Part shown: piece by piece, positions 52,953 through 61,517 of the stretch
Layout of the letters: each line of letters starts with the position of its first letter
How positions within the stretch are numbered: position 1 is the stretch's first letter
From: Orlajensenia flava
GTDB lineage: Bacteria > Actinomycetota > Actinomycetes > Actinomycetales > Microbacteriaceae
Length of the DNA stretch: 64,000 nt
Direction: 5' to 3'
NCBI RefSeq assembly: GCF_004801905.1
Contig: NZ_SSSN01000009.1
Location: forward strand, 186,001 to 250,000
Notes under the pieces: generated by a model
Told to the model about the DNA's origin: nothing
Databases searched by the model: none
The model's input: only the letters and a program-made list of their open reading frames with translations
Made by a program: the position numbers and the translations under genes

Positions 52953-53795
52953 GTGCGCGCCGACAACCTCACCGGCCGCATCACGCACCACGGCGAGGGA
53001 CCGGTGTGGTCCGACACCTGGGGCGGCCTCCGGCTCGTCGACATGATGGCCGGTGAGCTCGTCACGGTGACGGATGCCGGCATCCGTCACCTCTCGGTCG
53101 GCAGCCCGGTCGCGGCGTTCCATCGGCCCCGCGTGGGTGGCGGCTACGTCGTCGCGATCGAGCGCGGAATCGCCCTGAGCGACGACGTCGACACCCCGCC
53201 GACGCGGTCGGTCGAGCTGTGGACCGACCCCGAGGTGCGCATGAACGACGGGGGCGCCGACCCGTCCGGTCGCCTCTACGCCGGGTCGATGGCGTATGAC
53301 GAGGAAGCGGGACGCGGATCGCTGCGGCTGATCGACGTCGACCTCACCGCGCGCACCATCCTCCCCTCGGTCAGCATCTCCAACGGCATCGCCTTCTCCC
53401 CCGATGAGAGCCTGTGCTACTACGTCGACACGCCGACCGGGCGCGTCGACGTGTTCGACCACCTCGACGGGGAGCTGGTGAACCGCCGCCCGTTCGTCGA
53501 GATCGACCGCGGACACCCGGACGGGCTCACGGTCGCGGCGGACGGCAGCGTCTGGGTCGCCCTCTGGGACGGCTCGGCGGTGCACGGATATTCCGCCGAT
53601 GGCATGCTCGCATCCGTGATAGAGGTCGCCGCCCGACAGGTGACCGCGTGCACCTTCGGCGGACCCGACCTGGCAACCCTGTTCATCACGACGTCGCGAC
53701 AGGGACTGGCGGATGGCGACGACCCCGCGGCCGGGTCCGTGTTCGCAGCGCGACCGGGCGTGAGCGGCCTGCCCGTCCTCCCCTTCGCCGGCTGA
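52953..53795 (+). CDS. SMP-30/gluconolactonase/LRE family protein
   Basis: A 280-residue six-bladed beta-propeller, GTG start. The metal-site residues of the family can be placed: Glu in HHGEGPVWSD, Asn in MNDGGADPSGRLYAG, Asn in ISNGIAFSPDE and Asp in HPDGLTVAADG. This suggests lactonase activity on sugar lactones. It begins three bases after the HAD gene stop, so they are co-transcribed. Confidence 0.87.
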   Translation: MRADNLTGRITHHGEGPVWSDTWGGLRLVDMMAGELVTVTDAGIRHLSVGSPVAAFHRPRVGGGYVVAIERGIALSDDVDTPPTRSVELWTDPEVRMNDGGADPSGRLYAGSMAYDEEAGRGSLRLIDVDLTARTILPSVSISNGIAFSPDESLCYYVDTPTGRVDVFDHLDGELVNRRPFVEIDRGHPDGLTVAADGSVWVALWDGSAVHGYSADGMLASVIEVAARQVTACTFGGPDLATLFITTSRQGLADGDDPAAGSVFAARPGVSGLPVLPFAG

Positions 53796-54130
53796 CCTCC
53801 CGGCGCCGCAGACGCGCGCTTGTCAGCCCGGGACCAGTCGCGGAGGCCCGCTGCCTCCCGTGACGGTTCAGCGGATGCCGCGTGCGACGGCGGCCGGGCC
53901 ATACGGGGCGGCCCCGTGACGGGTCCGCGGATGCCGCGTGCAACACACCGGTCCGGCCCCGCGGGGCGGCGGCGGGTTGCATCCGAGATCCGCTGACCGG
54001 TCGCGGGATGGACGGCCCGGGCGGCCGACATCCGACCGAGTAAACCGAGCGGGCTGTTTTCTGGCCGCCGCCCGAGGACGCGTTACGCTGAGATCATCCC
54101 GACCCGCTCCGACCGCCACCAGGAGAATCC
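53796..54130. other. Intergenic region with GCGGATGCCGCGTGC repeats, no gene seen
   Basis: GCGGATGCCGCGTGC occurs at 53871-53885 and 53927-53941, 56 bases apart. An inverted relative (TTGCATCCGAGATCCGC) lies around 53977-53993. TACGCT (54084-54089) is a candidate -10 for the TetR gene. Confidence 0.7.
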
Positions 54131-54772
54131 GTGCCGCAACAGGAGCGCGCTCGCATCACGCGAGAGCGGGTACTCGAGGGGGCGGCGCGCGTCTTCGCCC
54201 GCGTCGGCTTCGCCGGGGCCTCGCTGAGCGACATCACGGCCGAGGCCGGCACCTCCAAGGGCGCGCTGTACTTCCACTTCACGTCGAAGGAGCACATCGC
54301 CCGCGCCATCGTCGACCACGAGCAGAACCTCGCGAAGGAGTCGGCGACCACGGTGATCGCCGCCGCCGCGAGCCCTTTGGAGGCCGCGATGGGGCTGTGC
54401 GGGGACTTCGCGCGTCTCGTCGCGAGTGACCCCATCATCCGCGCGGGGGTGCGTCTCACCTCGGAGGCGGGCGAGTTCGATCCGCCGCTCACCTCGCCGT
54501 TCGAGGACTGGTTCATCGCCCTCGAGCAGCTGTTCTCAGCCGCCGTCGCGACCGGACAGGCCCGCGCCGATCTCGACGTGCCCACCTTCGTGCGGTTCGC
54601 CATCCCGGCCTTCACGGGAGTGCAATTGGTATCGGGCGCGCTCACGGACTACGCCGACTTCGCGCAGCGCGTGCGGGAGATGTGGCTCTTCCTGCTGCCG
54701 GCCGTCGTCGCGCCCGAGCGTCTCGGCGACGTCGTCGCCGCCCTCGACCGGGTCCTGCCCGCGTCCGCCTGA
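54131..54772 (+). CDS. TetR-family regulator, ScbR/gamma-butyrolactone-receptor-like
   Basis: A 213-residue regulator. The HTH reads ITRERVLEGAARVFARVGFAGASLSDITAEAGTSKGALYFHFTSKEHIARAIV, a typical TetR domain of the ScbR subgroup. The ligand domain (GVRLTSEAGEFDPPLTSPFEDWF) fits that group too. No butyrolactone synthase gene is nearby, so the ligand is unknown. AGGAG lies five bases before the GTG. Confidence 0.83.
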   Translation: MPQQERARITRERVLEGAARVFARVGFAGASLSDITAEAGTSKGALYFHFTSKEHIARAIVDHEQNLAKESATTVIAAAASPLEAAMGLCGDFARLVASDPIIRAGVRLTSEAGEFDPPLTSPFEDWFIALEQLFSAAVATGQARADLDVPTFVRFAIPAFTGVQLVSGALTDYADFAQRVREMWLFLLPAVVAPERLGDVVAALDRVLPASA

Positions 54773-54793
54773 CGCCTCGCGCCCTCCGTCGCG

Positions 54794-55210
54794 TCAGCCG
54801 GTGACGTCGACCGTGAAGTGCAGCACGTCACCGCTCGACGTGTTGGTCATCGTCACGTCGGTCGTGCCGACCATCTTGGCGCTGAACCCGGGGTTGAAGG
54901 CGGTCGATCCGTCGTCGTGGCCGGCCACGAAGGTGAGGACGCGATCATCCGTCATCTTCGCCTCCCACGAGGCGTAGGTGTTCTCATCGCCCGTGATCAC
55001 GAGGGTGCCGGGAAACGGGACCGTCACCGTGGTGCCGTCCACCGACCCGACGTCGGCCATGATCGGCGGGAGCGCGCTGGTCGGAGTGGCCGGCTGGGTC
55101 GTGCTGCACGCCGCCGTGGCGAGGGCGGCTGCGGCGATGATCACGACGGCCACGCGCCGAGAGATCCTTCCCCGACGACCGCTTCCTGGATGACGGATGC
55201 CCTGAGCCAT
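54794..55210 (-). CDS. Putative lipoprotein, chagasin-like beta fold possible
   Basis: A 138-residue exported protein. A Sec-type signal with twin basic residues (RRVAVVIIAAAALATAAC) and a lipobox ATAAC puts Cys at about residue 37. The rest (about 95 residues) is beta-rich with VTVPFPGTLVITGDENTYASWEA and SGDVLHFTVDV. It weakly suggests an immunoglobulin/chagasin-like inhibitor fold, not certain. ATG 55210 has GGGGAGGGGAAGG upstream; TAGCGT at 55238-55243 is a likely -10. Confidence 0.65.
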   Translation of the reverse strand: MAQGIRHPGSGRRGRISRRVAVVIIAAAALATAACSTTQPATPTSALPPIMADVGSVDGTTVTVPFPGTLVITGDENTYASWEAKMTDDRVLTFVAGHDDGSTAFNPGFSAKMVGTTDVTMTNTSSGDVLHFTVDVTG

Positions 55211-55397
55211 GGCCTTCCCCTCCCCGCCGGTGTGCACACGCTAGCACCGCCCACTCCGCCGGTGAAGGCGCCCGCCCGCCTACGTTATCTCTCGTCCGCC
55301 TGCAAGGGTCTCACCGTGTCGGCGGCGTTGATTACACTGATGACACTGGTCATCTAGGCCGGGCGCCCGCCCGAACGACCCGAGACGGAGTTCGAGC

Positions 55398-56453
55398 GTG
55401 AACGAGGCAGCCCACCCCCTCCCCGCGAGCGGTCAGCAGACCGGACGCTATGTGTTCGAGGAGCACATCGGCACCGGTGGAATGGCCGAGGTCTACCGAG
55501 CCCGCGACAACCACCTCGGACGCGAGGTGGCCATCAAGCTGTTCCGCGCCGAGGCGGCCACGCCCTATGACGAGGTGCGCCGCGAGCGTGAGATCCAGCT
55601 GCTCGGATCGCTGCGGCATCCGGGGCTCGTCGAGATCTTCGATGCGGGCTCCTTCGACGACCGGGGATCACTGCGGCGGTACATCGCGATGGAGTACATC
55701 GAGGGCAACTCCGTCGCCACGCGTCTGCGGAGCGGCGCGCTGTCGGCGCGTCTGGTCGCGGACATCGGCGCCCAGGTGGCCGACGCCCTCGCTCACGTGC
55801 ATTCCCACGACGTCGTGCATCGCGACGTGAAGCCCGACAACATCCTTCTCACGGAGCAGGCCGCCTACGGCTACACCCTCATCGCGAAGCTCGCCGACTT
55901 CGGCATCGCCCAGTTCACGGATGCCACCCGCTTCACCGACCACAACTCCGTCCTGGGCACCGCGCAGTACATCTCCCCCGAGCAGGCGAGCGGCCAGGAG
56001 GTCGGAGCGCCGACCGACATCTACTCGCTCGGCCTCACCCTGCTCGAGTCCCTCACCGGCGAGCGCGAGTACCAGGGCACGGCGATCGAGGCGGCGTTGG
56101 CTCGCCTGAGCCGATCGCCCTCCGTCCCCGAGGACCTCTCGGATGAGTGGCGCGACATCCTCACCGCGATGACCGCTACCGATCCGCAGGCGCGGCCCAC
56201 CGCTCACGAGGTCGCTGCCACTTTGCGCGACATCATTCGCGCGTCGATCCTCGAAGGACGCGCCAAGCACACCTCTCGCCGCTCACGACGGGCCGCGAAC
56301 GCGGAGCGCGGCAGCGCGCGGGCGACCGTTCGCAGCGCGGACCGCGACCGGCAGCGCAAGCCGTGGGTGCTCACCACCGCGATCGTCGGTCTCGCGGGCG
56401 TCGTCGTCGGCACCGTCGTGGGTGTGCTTCTCGGCACCCACGTCATCGGCTGA
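55398..56453 (+). CDS. Ser/Thr protein kinase with C-terminal membrane anchor
   Basis: A 351-residue PknB-type kinase. The Gly loop is HIGTGGMAEVYRA, catalytic Lys in VAIKLF, catalytic loop HRDVKPDN, then LADFGIAQF and LGTAQYISPEQ. After the kinase domain (about residues 15-275) there is a basic linker and one membrane helix (about 322-348), with almost nothing outside. It lacks PASTA repeats, so it senses no extracellular ligand by that route. GTG start with GGAG upstream. Confidence 0.93.
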   Translation: MNEAAHPLPASGQQTGRYVFEEHIGTGGMAEVYRARDNHLGREVAIKLFRAEAATPYDEVRREREIQLLGSLRHPGLVEIFDAGSFDDRGSLRRYIAMEYIEGNSVATRLRSGALSARLVADIGAQVADALAHVHSHDVVHRDVKPDNILLTEQAAYGYTLIAKLADFGIAQFTDATRFTDHNSVLGTAQYISPEQASGQEVGAPTDIYSLGLTLLESLTGEREYQGTAIEAALARLSRSPSVPEDLSDEWRDILTAMTATDPQARPTAHEVAATLRDIIRASILEGRAKHTSRRSRRAANAERGSARATVRSADRDRQRKPWVLTTAIVGLAGVVVGTVVGVLLGTHVIG

Positions 56454-56536
56454 GTCTTCCGCACCCGGCATCGGGCCGCTCATCCGCAGACCCTCGACGG
56501 GCGGTGGGGCGAGGCGCTGACCCCGCCCCGCACGAG

Positions 56537-57400
56537 CTACCCGCCGTACCGCTGAACGAACGCGAGCGCCTCGTCGGCCACCTCGCGCCAGCCGCTGTCG
56601 ATGACGAGCGAATGGCCGCGGCCGGGAATGGTGATCTCCTCCGTCACGCCGGGGTTCTTCGACTGGATCTTGTAGCTCGCGTTCGTGATGGCCGGAGGCA
56701 CGGTGTGGTCGTTCTCCCCGCCGATGATGAGCAGCGGGCCGCGGTCGGGGTTCTTGGAGTCGACGGCCGTCTCTCCGCTGAACGGGTTCACGTTCGCGAA
56801 GGCGGCCTCGAACAGTGGCGCCCCCGCGGCCGGCACGTGGAAGGTCTCGAAGAGGTGCCGGCCCTCCTCCTCGTCGAGGTTGTTCACCCAGCCGTACTGG
56901 AACTGCTCCCACGTGAGTGAGACGCCCTTGCCGGCGTTGGCGGGATTGGTGAGCACCGGGGAGGCCGACTTCAACGCCGAGACCGGCAGCGGCAGCACGC
57001 CCTTGAACGGTGCGTTGTCGATGGAGACGGTGACGGATGCGGCGCCCTCCCCCGCGATCTTCTGGGCGATGAGTCCGCCGAACGAGTGGCCGATCACGAC
57101 GGGGGCTCGGTCGAGCTTTGAGATGGCGGCGATGTAGTGGTCGGTGACCTGCTGCACCATCTTCTTGGCGAACGCCTCGGGGTGCTCGCGGGCCTCGGCC
57201 ACGGTGGCGGGGTCATCGGGCCAGCCGGGTGCGAGGGTGATGTAGCCGGCCTCCTCGAACAGGTCGCGCCACGGCTGCCAGCTGCTGGAGAGCAGCCACA
57301 GCCCGTGGACGAACAGGACGGGAGGGAGGCCGGACTCATTGGCTCGCTCGATCTCGGCGAGCTCCCAGTCGGCGAGGGTGGGCGTTTCGGCGTCGGTCAT
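56537..57400 (-). CDS. Alpha/beta hydrolase
   Basis: A 287-residue hydrolase. VLFVHGLWLLSSSWQPW is the oxyanion region, VVIGHSFGGLIAQKI the Ser nucleophile elbow, IIGGENDHTVPP the acid, and IPGRGHSLVIDSGW the His. The substrate is unknown. AAGGG lies just before the ATG. Convergent with the kinase; a weak hairpin (GGGGCG/CGCCCC, about 56502-56525) lies between. Confidence 0.87.
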   Translation of the reverse strand: MTDAETPTLADWELAEIERANESGLPPVLFVHGLWLLSSSWQPWRDLFEEAGYITLAPGWPDDPATVAEAREHPEAFAKKMVQQVTDHYIAAISKLDRAPVVIGHSFGGLIAQKIAGEGAASVTVSIDNAPFKGVLPLPVSALKSASPVLTNPANAGKGVSLTWEQFQYGWVNNLDEEEGRHLFETFHVPAAGAPLFEAAFANVNPFSGETAVDSKNPDRGPLLIIGGENDHTVPPAITNASYKIQSKNPGVTEEITIPGRGHSLVIDSGWREVADEALAFVQRYGG

Positions 57401-57604
57401 GATGGTGCCCTTCGGATGCGTTGACGGTCGGCGGCGCCGACGGCTGAGGGGAGGCGGGGGTGGGTCCGATCGTCACGCTAGTCCTCCGACGCCGCGCACT
57501 CCAGAGCCGAATTCGAGACGACTCGGCGACCGCCCCTCCGCACCTGTCAATCCCGCGCGTCGGGCGGCATCCGGTCGTATCGTCGCGTGCGGAAGGGACT
57601 TCAC

Positions 57605-57949
57605 ATGACGGTGAAACTCAATCAGGCAGCCCTGAAGCACGCGCGCGCGCTCGTGCGCGACGGGAAGGTCGTGAAGGACGAACGCGATGCTTGGAGTGAG
57701 GATGCTCCCAGCGCCGACGAGGAGAACGCCTTCATCGACAAGCACGGCTATGCGGAGTACTCGAAGTGGCACCTCGGCGTCGATGCGGATGCAAGCGAGG
57801 ACACCAAGGGCCGGTACAGCTTTCCGTACGGCGACTTCTCGAAGGTCCATCGCTGCGGCGTGATCTCGGCGGAGAGCCGCGCGGGTCAGTACGACCACGA
57901 CGACATCGAGAAGGCGCTGAAGGGTCTGCTGGAGTCCATCGACGACTGA
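57605..57949 (+). CDS. Small conserved actinobacterial protein of unknown function
   Basis: A 114-residue soluble protein with no signal or helix anchor: KHARALVRDGKVVKDERDAWSE, then YAEYSKWHLGVDADASEDTKGRYSFPYGDFSKVHRCGVI. The compact pattern of charged and aromatic residues looks like a conserved single domain. No function assigned. GGAAGGGA precedes ATG 57605; TATCGT (57578-57583) is a likely -10. Confidence 0.75.
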   Translation: MTVKLNQAALKHARALVRDGKVVKDERDAWSEDAPSADEENAFIDKHGYAEYSKWHLGVDADASEDTKGRYSFPYGDFSKVHRCGVISAESRAGQYDHDDIEKALKGLLESIDD

Positions 57950-57976
57950 GCCAGGATCAACCGGAATGACCCTGGC
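57950..57976. terminator. Bidirectional hairpin terminator
   Basis: GCCAGGATCA / TGACCCTGGC, ten pairs with one mismatch, loop ACCGGAA, in the tail-to-tail gap between the small protein and the permease. Confidence 0.7.
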
Positions 57977-57981
57977 CGGGT

Positions 57982-58881
57982 TCAGGGAATGGTCTCGGCG
58001 GTGTACTCGAGATCGGTGTGCGGGCGCTGGCGCTGGGTCGCGATGGCGATGCCGGCCGAGAGGCACACCACCGCGATGGCGATCACCTCGAGCGGCGTGA
58101 ACTGCTCGTGCAGGACGAGCACGCCGAACACCGCGGCGACCACGGGCCCGAAGCTCGTGATGATCGCGTAGAGCCGAGGAGTGATGCGCCGCAGGATGAC
58201 GGTGTCGAGGCTGTACGGCAGGGCCGAAGAGAGCACGCCGACACCGAGGAGGAGCAGGATGACGCGCCCGTCGAGTGCCGAGACGTCGAGCGTGACGAGC
58301 GCCACCGGCAGGAGGAGAACGAGGCTCACGATGCCCGCGACGGTCAGTCCCTCCAGTCCCGGCAGGCGGAGGGCCACCCGGCGCGTGAGCACGATGTAGG
58401 CCGCCCAGCTCGCCGCCGCGGTGAGCGCGAGGGCGACGCCCCATCCGTCGACCCGACCGTCGAACCCGGTGAGCAGGAACACGCCGACGGCAGCGGCGAG
58501 AGCACAGATCACGTCGATGATGCGCCGCGACATCACCAGCGCGAGAGCGAGTGGGCCGAGGAACTCGATGGTGGCGGCGACCCCGAGACCGAGCAGGTGG
58601 ACCGCCTGGTAGAACGAGAGATTCATCACGGCGAGCACGACCCCGAGCGCGATGGCCGGCCACAGCCGTTGCCACGTCAGCTCCGCGCGCTTGGGCCGGT
58701 AGAACGGCAGGACGACCGCCGCCATCACCAGCTGACGCACCGCCACCACGACGAAGGCGCCGACGATGGGGATGACCAGGCCCGCGAGCGCCGAGCCCAG
58801 GTTGATGCTGACCTCGGTGCCGAGCTGCGTCGCCGCTCCGACGGCGCTGCGCCGGCGAACGGATGCGGACTGCTCACTCAC
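57982..58881 (-). CDS. EamA/RhaT-type drug-metabolite permease
   Basis: A 299-residue membrane protein with ten predicted helices in two EamA repeats (about residues 20-145 and 155-285). LGLGVAATIEFLGPLALAL and TPRLYAIITSFGPVVAAVFGVLVLHEQ are typical. RhtA-like amino-acid exporters are the closest recognisable type. GTG 58881 fits a TACGCT box. Confidence 0.87.
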   Translation of the reverse strand: MSEQSASVRRRSAVGAATQLGTEVSINLGSALAGLVIPIVGAFVVVAVRQLVMAAVVLPFYRPKRAELTWQRLWPAIALGVVLAVMNLSFYQAVHLLGLGVAATIEFLGPLALALVMSRRIIDVICALAAAVGVFLLTGFDGRVDGWGVALALTAAASWAAYIVLTRRVALRLPGLEGLTVAGIVSLVLLLPVALVTLDVSALDGRVILLLLGVGVLSSALPYSLDTVILRRITPRLYAIITSFGPVVAAVFGVLVLHEQFTPLEVIAIAVVCLSAGIAIATQRQRPHTDLEYTAETIP

Positions 58882-58887
58882 CCCTCG

Positions 58888-58893
58888 AGCGTA
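58888..58893 (-). promoter_or_regulatory. Predicted -10 box TACGCT, leaderless
   Basis: TACGCT, six bases (CGAGGG), then the GTG at 58881. Confidence 0.55.
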
Positions 58894-58966
58894 GGCGGCG
58901 CCGCGCCCGCCTCCGACCCGCGATGAGATGCCGCGTGCCATGGATGCCAGCCCGCTAGCGTCGAGG

Positions 58967-59239
58967 GTGGCGGCGGGGTGGCGAATACTGGGCCTGCGGG
59001 CGTCGTCGGAGCTGGCGGAGGAAGAGCTAGCCCGACGGCGTCGGACTGGAGGTGGGAGAGCTAGCCCCCGGGCGTCGTCGGAGCTGACGGAGGAAGAGCT
59101 AGCCCGACGACGTCGAGCTAGCGGAGGAAGAGCTAGCCCGACGGCGTCGAGCTGGCGGAGGTCGAGTCCACCGGCGGGGTCGCGGATGCCGGGTCGCCGC
59201 CCGACCCGCGATTCTTCTGCCAGGGCCAGTACCCCGTGA
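58967..59239 (+). other. Repeat-encoded open frame, coding status doubtful
   Basis: A 90-codon frame beginning GTG 58967, five bases after TAGCGT (58956-58961). It encodes 24-residue repeats of the form ASSEL(A/T)EEELARRRR, which would be strongly helical. The DNA repeats explain it, and it overlaps the DUF1622 gene antisense, so it is recorded as a possibility only. Confidence 0.2.
58993..59160. repeat. GAGCTAGCCC array, 72-bp higher-order period
   Basis: GAGCTAGCCC lies at 59024, 59058, 59096 and 59130; spacings 34, 38, 34. GCGTCGTCGGAGCTG blocks repeat 72 bases apart (about 58999 and 59071). Each core contains the palindrome GCTAGC. It runs into the 3' end of the DUF1622 gene. Confidence 0.85.
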
Positions 59240-59543
59240 TCTCGAGCTCGAGCGAGAAGCTGAGGAAGGTGCGGATGAGCACGATGCCGCCGAGCACGGC
59301 GACGCTCTCCAGCGTCGGGGTGACCGCGACGGTGCGGATGATGTCCGCCGCGACGAGGAGTTCGAGGCCGAGCAGGATGGACCGCCCGAGCTGCTGGCGG
59401 AAGCGACGGTAGCTGTCGGACTCGTGACGCGTCAGTCGCACGATCGTCATGACACCCGCGGCGAGCGCGCCGATGACGATGGCGGCGACCCCGGTGGCGT
59501 CGAGCACCTTGCCGATGGTCTCGATGACGTCAGCGAAGCTCAT
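59133..59543 (-). CDS. DUF1622 family membrane protein
   Basis: A 136-residue protein with three hydrophobic segments (about residues 17-35, 50-72 and 76-95). The ESDSYRRFRQQLGRSILLGLELLVAADIIRTV block is the DUF1622 signature. Function unknown. The last 25 residues (Ser/Thr/Pro) read through the edge of the repeat array. CAGACT seven bases before the ATG is a -10 candidate. Confidence 0.82.
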   Translation of the reverse strand: MSFADVIETIGKVLDATGVAAIVIGALAAGVMTIVRLTRHESDSYRRFRQQLGRSILLGLELLVAADIIRTVAVTPTLESVAVLGGIVLIRTFLSFSLELEITGYWPWQKNRGSGGDPASATPPVDSTSASSTPSG

Positions 59544-59583
59544 GGCTCGCAGTCTGGCACCGCCCGAACCGCCAGGCCGGGAG

Positions 59584-60363
59584 TCAGAGCACGATGTCGG
59601 AGAACGACCTCAGTCGCCGCCACGGCTCGGCTGCCACAGTCTCGGGCAGATGGTCGGCAGCGATGAGCTCGGGCATGACGAGGCCCGTGAGCGATGCAAC
59701 CTGCTGCACGGCGACCTCGAAGGTGCGGAACGGCCCGAGCTCCGGCTCATCGGTGATGGCGCGGCGCTTCTCGGCATCCGGCACCAGAGGGGACTGGTCG
59801 AGGACGAACGCGGCCGACGCGAGGTCGTCGCCCGCGACCCAGGCGATGATCTTCCAGAACCGCAGCGGGACGCGGATGCCGCGGTAGGGCGGGTCGTCGG
59901 GTGAGAGCACGGGCGCGGTGAAGACGCTCAGTCGCAGCCGCTCGACGCTCGCGAAGTCGAGCACGTGGTTCTCGAGCCCGAGCCACAGCTCGGCCGACTG
60001 GTTGAACTCGGATGCCTGGGGCGCGGCATTCGTGTAGTGGAAGGTGTCGGAGTTGGCCTGCTTCGCGTCAACACCCCACACCGGATCGCGGCGGCGCACG
60101 AGGTGCCCGCGATCGAAGCCGTTGTTCGCGTACACCGCGGGCCCGGTCTGCGCCTCGGCCGGAACGCGATCGTCGAGCCGCCAGTCGTCGCCCCGCTCGA
60201 GGTCCACGAGGGCTGTCCCATCGACATTCACGCCCGCCACGCGGGCGAGGCGCCTGCTCGCGTCGAGGAGCACCGTGAAGTGCGTGTAATCGAGGGTCGT
60301 CACGGCATCCGCCCCCCGCGGCAGGTCGACGCGCACGGTCAGGAAGTCGGGGGAGAACGCCAT
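59584..60363 (-). CDS. DNA/RNA non-specific endonuclease (NUC1 type)
   Basis: A 259-residue nuclease. LDYTHFTVLLDASRRLA opens the conserved core, and NNGFDRGHLVRRRDPVWG carries the DRGH motif with catalytic His; NAAPQASEFNQSAELWLGLENHVL gives the metal-binding Asn. No signal peptide is visible, so unlike secreted relatives it may be cytosolic. ATG 60363 chosen. Confidence 0.87.
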   Translation of the reverse strand: MAFSPDFLTVRVDLPRGADAVTTLDYTHFTVLLDASRRLARVAGVNVDGTALVDLERGDDWRLDDRVPAEAQTGPAVYANNGFDRGHLVRRRDPVWGVDAKQANSDTFHYTNAAPQASEFNQSAELWLGLENHVLDFASVERLRLSVFTAPVLSPDDPPYRGIRVPLRFWKIIAWVAGDDLASAAFVLDQSPLVPDAEKRRAITDEPELGPFRTFEVAVQQVASLTGLVMPELIAADHLPETVAAEPWRRLRSFSDIVL

Positions 60364-60443
60364 GGCGACACTCGACCACACCCCGCCGACGTCGGCAACG
60401 GGTACCGAGCCGTCGCGCGGATCTTCTAGCGTTGGAGTATGGG

Positions 60444-61280
60444 ATGCGGAGCATGAGGGGGCGGACGGCGATCGCCGGCGCCGTGGTGATCGCCGGCGGT
60501 GCGACAGTATGGGCGCGCTGGCTGGCGCGGCGGCAGCATCACTGGGCGCGCACTCTGGCCGATGCGATTCCGGTGAACTCGGCGTTCTGGCGCGAGCAGG
60601 GCGCGAAGTCGGGCGAGGTGCTCTACGTCGCCATCGGCGATTCGGCCGCACAGGGAATCGGGGCGAGTCGCCCGTCGCACAGTTACGTCGGGTTCGTCGT
60701 GAGACGGATGCGCGAGCTCACCACGCGACGCGTTCGGGTCGCGAACCTCGCGATCTCGGGGGCCACCATCCGCATCGCCATCGATAAGGAGTTGCCTCTG
60801 CTCGAGGCCCTGCATCCCGATGTGCTCACCGTGTGCATCGGCGCGAACGACATCGCCGCCTTCGACCCGGAGCGCTTCGACCGTGACGTGCGCGAGCTGT
60901 TCGAACGGCTGCCCGACCACGCGATCGTCGCCGACCTGCCGAGCTTCTACTTTCTGCCCGGGGAGCGGAAGGTGCGGGTTGCCAACACCCTGCTGCGCGC
61001 CGCTGCGGCCGAGCGCGGGTTCACGGTGGTTCCGCTCCACGACACCACCGCCCGGCAGGGGCTGTGGGGGGTGACGACCCAGTTCGCGGGCGACCTGTTC
61101 CACCCGAACGACCGCGGATACCGCATCTGGGCCGCGGTGTTCGAGGACGCGGTGGCAGCCCGCCTCGCTGAGGTCGACTCCCGGCTCGCCGCAGATTCCC
61201 GTCCCGCTGGCGAGCCCCCGGCCGCCCTGGATTCAGGCAATAGCACGCCACTCAGGCCGGATCCCGCGAATCAAGCCTGA
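60444..61280 (+). CDS. SGNH-type esterase/lipase with a repeat-derived C-terminus
   Basis: A 278-residue GDSL-like hydrolase. An N-terminal helix (about 8-24) anchors or exports it. Block I is YVAIGDSAAQGIG (Ser67), Block III GANDIAAFD, and Block V GDLFHPNDRGY with Asp and His. ATG 60444 has GGAG six bases upstream; TAGCGT at 60427-60432 is a likely -10. The last 15 or so codons and the stop lie in a nested inverted-repeat element, and the last 29 codons are duplicated downstream. Confidence 0.85.
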   Translation: MRSMRGRTAIAGAVVIAGGATVWARWLARRQHHWARTLADAIPVNSAFWREQGAKSGEVLYVAIGDSAAQGIGASRPSHSYVGFVVRRMRELTTRRVRVANLAISGATIRIAIDKELPLLEALHPDVLTVCIGANDIAAFDPERFDRDVRELFERLPDHAIVADLPSFYFLPGERKVRVANTLLRAAAAERGFTVVPLHDTTARQGLWGVTTQFAGDLFHPNDRGYRIWAAVFEDAVAARLAEVDSRLAADSRPAGEPPAALDSGNSTPLRPDPANQA

Positions 61281-61500
61281 CCCGCGTTCGATCGCCTGAA
61301 TACCGGACGGGGTGCCGGATGCGGCGACATGCCGGACCACGCCATGGCCAGCGATTCCCGCGCCACTGGCGAGCCCCCGGCCGCCCCGGATTCAGGCAAT
61401 AGCACGCCACTCAGGCCGGATCCCGCGAATCAAGCCTGACCCGCGTTCGATCGCCTGACTGCCGGACGTGGCGCCGGATGCGGCTCAGGTCGCACCCGCG
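61194..61500. repeat. 159-bp tandem duplication with nested inverted repeats
   Basis: GATTCCCG... begins at 61194 and again at 61353. The two copies are near-identical through GATCGCCTGA. Each contains ATTCAGGC ... TCAGGC ... GCCTGA ... GCCTGAAT (copy A 61231-61301; copy B 61390-61460, right arm GCCTGACT), the same design as the element at 27558-27628. Confidence 0.9.
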
Positions 61501-61517
61501 CCAGCCATCCGCGAGCT

